From positions 2,046,001 through 2,110,000 of the forward strand of contig NZ_LT906465.1 of NCBI RefSeq assembly GCF_900187185.1: a stretch of 64,000 nucleotides of DNA. The letters run 5' to 3'. Under the pieces are notes generated by a model. That model had not been told where the DNA came from. It saw only the letters and a list, made by a program, of their open reading frames with translations, and searched no databases. This stretch comes from Chryseobacterium taklimakanense (GTDB lineage: Bacteria > Bacteroidota > Bacteroidia > Flavobacteriales > Weeksellaceae). This document shows positions 63,471 to 64,000 of the stretch, piece by piece. Each line of letters starts with the position of its first letter. Within the stretch, counting starts at the first letter, position 1. Both the position numbers and the translations under genes were made by a program.

Positions 63471-64000
63471 TTGGAAAATCCAAAGAAAATTAATCCTCTG
63501 AAGACGTTTCTCACCATTGCTGTTTCGTTGGCAGTGGCTGTTTTTTTTATGTGGCTGGCTTTCCGCGGACTGGATTTTGAAAAAATAAAAGGTTACTTCG
63601 CAAAAGCAAATTACTTTTGGGTAGTTGCTGCTGCCGTTTTTGGAATTCTGGCCTACTGGTTCAGGGCGGTGCGATGGAATCTGTTGCTGGAACCGTTGGG
63701 ATACCGCATTTCAAATTCCAATTCCATGTGGACCATCTCTTTTGGCTATCTCATGAATTTAACAATACCGAGAAGCGGCGAACTGGCGCGATCTACGGCA
63801 TTGTATGGTGTAGAAAAAGTGCCGGTTGACAAATCTTTCGGGACTATTATTCTGGAACGGGTCGTCGACTTAATCTGCATGATCGGTTTTCTCGGCCTTA
63901 CACTGATTTTTAAATACAATGCCATTGCAGAATTTTACAGGTTTGCGACAGAACAGAAGGCGGGTGCGGAAAAATCTTCCTCCAACTGGATATGGCTGAT
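63471..64000 (+). CDS. Flippase-like integral membrane protein, partial (UPF0104 family)
   Basis: The frame from a TTG at 63471 runs off the window (about 176 codons seen). It starts LENPKKINPLKTFLTIAVSLAVAVFF and has several membrane segments with RAVRWNLLLEPLGY (about 65-78) and NLTIPRSGELARS (about 95-107), the core of the lysylphosphatidylglycerol-synthase membrane family. It is a paralogue of the gene at 48.7-49.6 kb. No ATG lies near the start, so the TTG is a best guess. It is 18 bases after panD and probably cotranscribed. Confidence 0.8.
   Translation, partial: MENPKKINPLKTFLTIAVSLAVAVFFMWLAFRGLDFEKIKGYFAKANYFWVVAAAVFGILAYWFRAVRWNLLLEPLGYRISNSNSMWTISFGYLMNLTIPRSGELARSTALYGVEKVPVDKSFGTIILERVVDLICMIGFLGLTLIFKYNAIAEFYRFATEQKAGAEKSSSNWIWL

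Overview
The window looks like chromosome of a Bacteroidota, class Flavobacteriia, most like the Chryseobacterium/Kaistella group (Weeksellaceae). The reasons are gene families typical of the phylum (DUF4295, DUF4290, DUF3467, OmpA with thrombospondin type-3 repeats, OstA-like protein), the near absence of Shine-Dalgarno sites, and promoters of the Bacteroidetes type (TTTG about 19 bases before TAnnTTTG). The species call is inference. Almost all of the window is housekeeping sequence, with one accessory island and many odd intergenic repeats.

Layout. 1-8.6 kb: 5' part of recQ, two tandem OmpA-type outer membrane proteins, folK (which has no stop codon before the second ompA), sppA, a small stress membrane protein, ftsY, and the rpmB-rpmG-DUF4295 ribosomal operon. 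8.9-17.5 kb (mostly minus strand): lnt, proC, murB, a class I aminotransferase, DUF1801, murA-DUF4290, a DCC1-like thiol oxidoreductase and a haem-binding protein. 17.7-22.5 kb: der, a four-helix-bundle gene inside inverted 8-bp arrays, upp, a small membrane ORF, comF, and a RamB/ScfR-type regulator. 22.8-28.9 kb: aceB and aceA (glyoxylate shunt, divergent from the regulator), queD, lpxH, a LuxE-like acyltransferase and a nuclease-like protein. 29.1-45.6 kb: the rplK-rplA-rplJ-rplL and rpoB-rpoC-DUF3467 transcription/translation block. It is split by an island of two secreted-protein genes, the second of which is interrupted at codon 3 by a complete IS982-family element. 45.7-52.2 kb: FAH-family hydrolase, hypothetical protein, exonuclease, pssA, a flippase-like membrane protein, GT2 and an ArnT-like glycosyltransferase. 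52.3-64 kb: DUF2147, pdhB, kup, a Fur-family regulator, OstA-like protein, class III aminotransferase, START-like protein, class IV aminotransferase-like protein, yqgE, pdxH, HU, panD, and a partial flippase-like protein.

Functional links. The regulator at 21.1-22.5 kb is divergent from aceB, and two similar inverted repeats lie between them, so it probably controls acetate/fatty-acid use through the glyoxylate shunt. pssA, the flippase-like protein, GT2 and ArnT-like GT form a compact envelope-lipid cluster. The fur-ostA pair and the queD-lpxH-acyltransferase-nuclease run are tightly packed.

The most unusual signal is in the gaps. At least seven junctions between core genes hold short-period (mostly 7-8 bp) repeat arrays. 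Most form inverted pairs, and each locus has its own unit sequence. One of them (der-upp) encloses a four-helix-bundle gene, and its arms overlap the der stop and upp start codons. This looks like one architecture repeated with different sequences, and could be a family of small mobile or self-templating elements. A second, GC-rich intergenic repeat family has three copies in the window.
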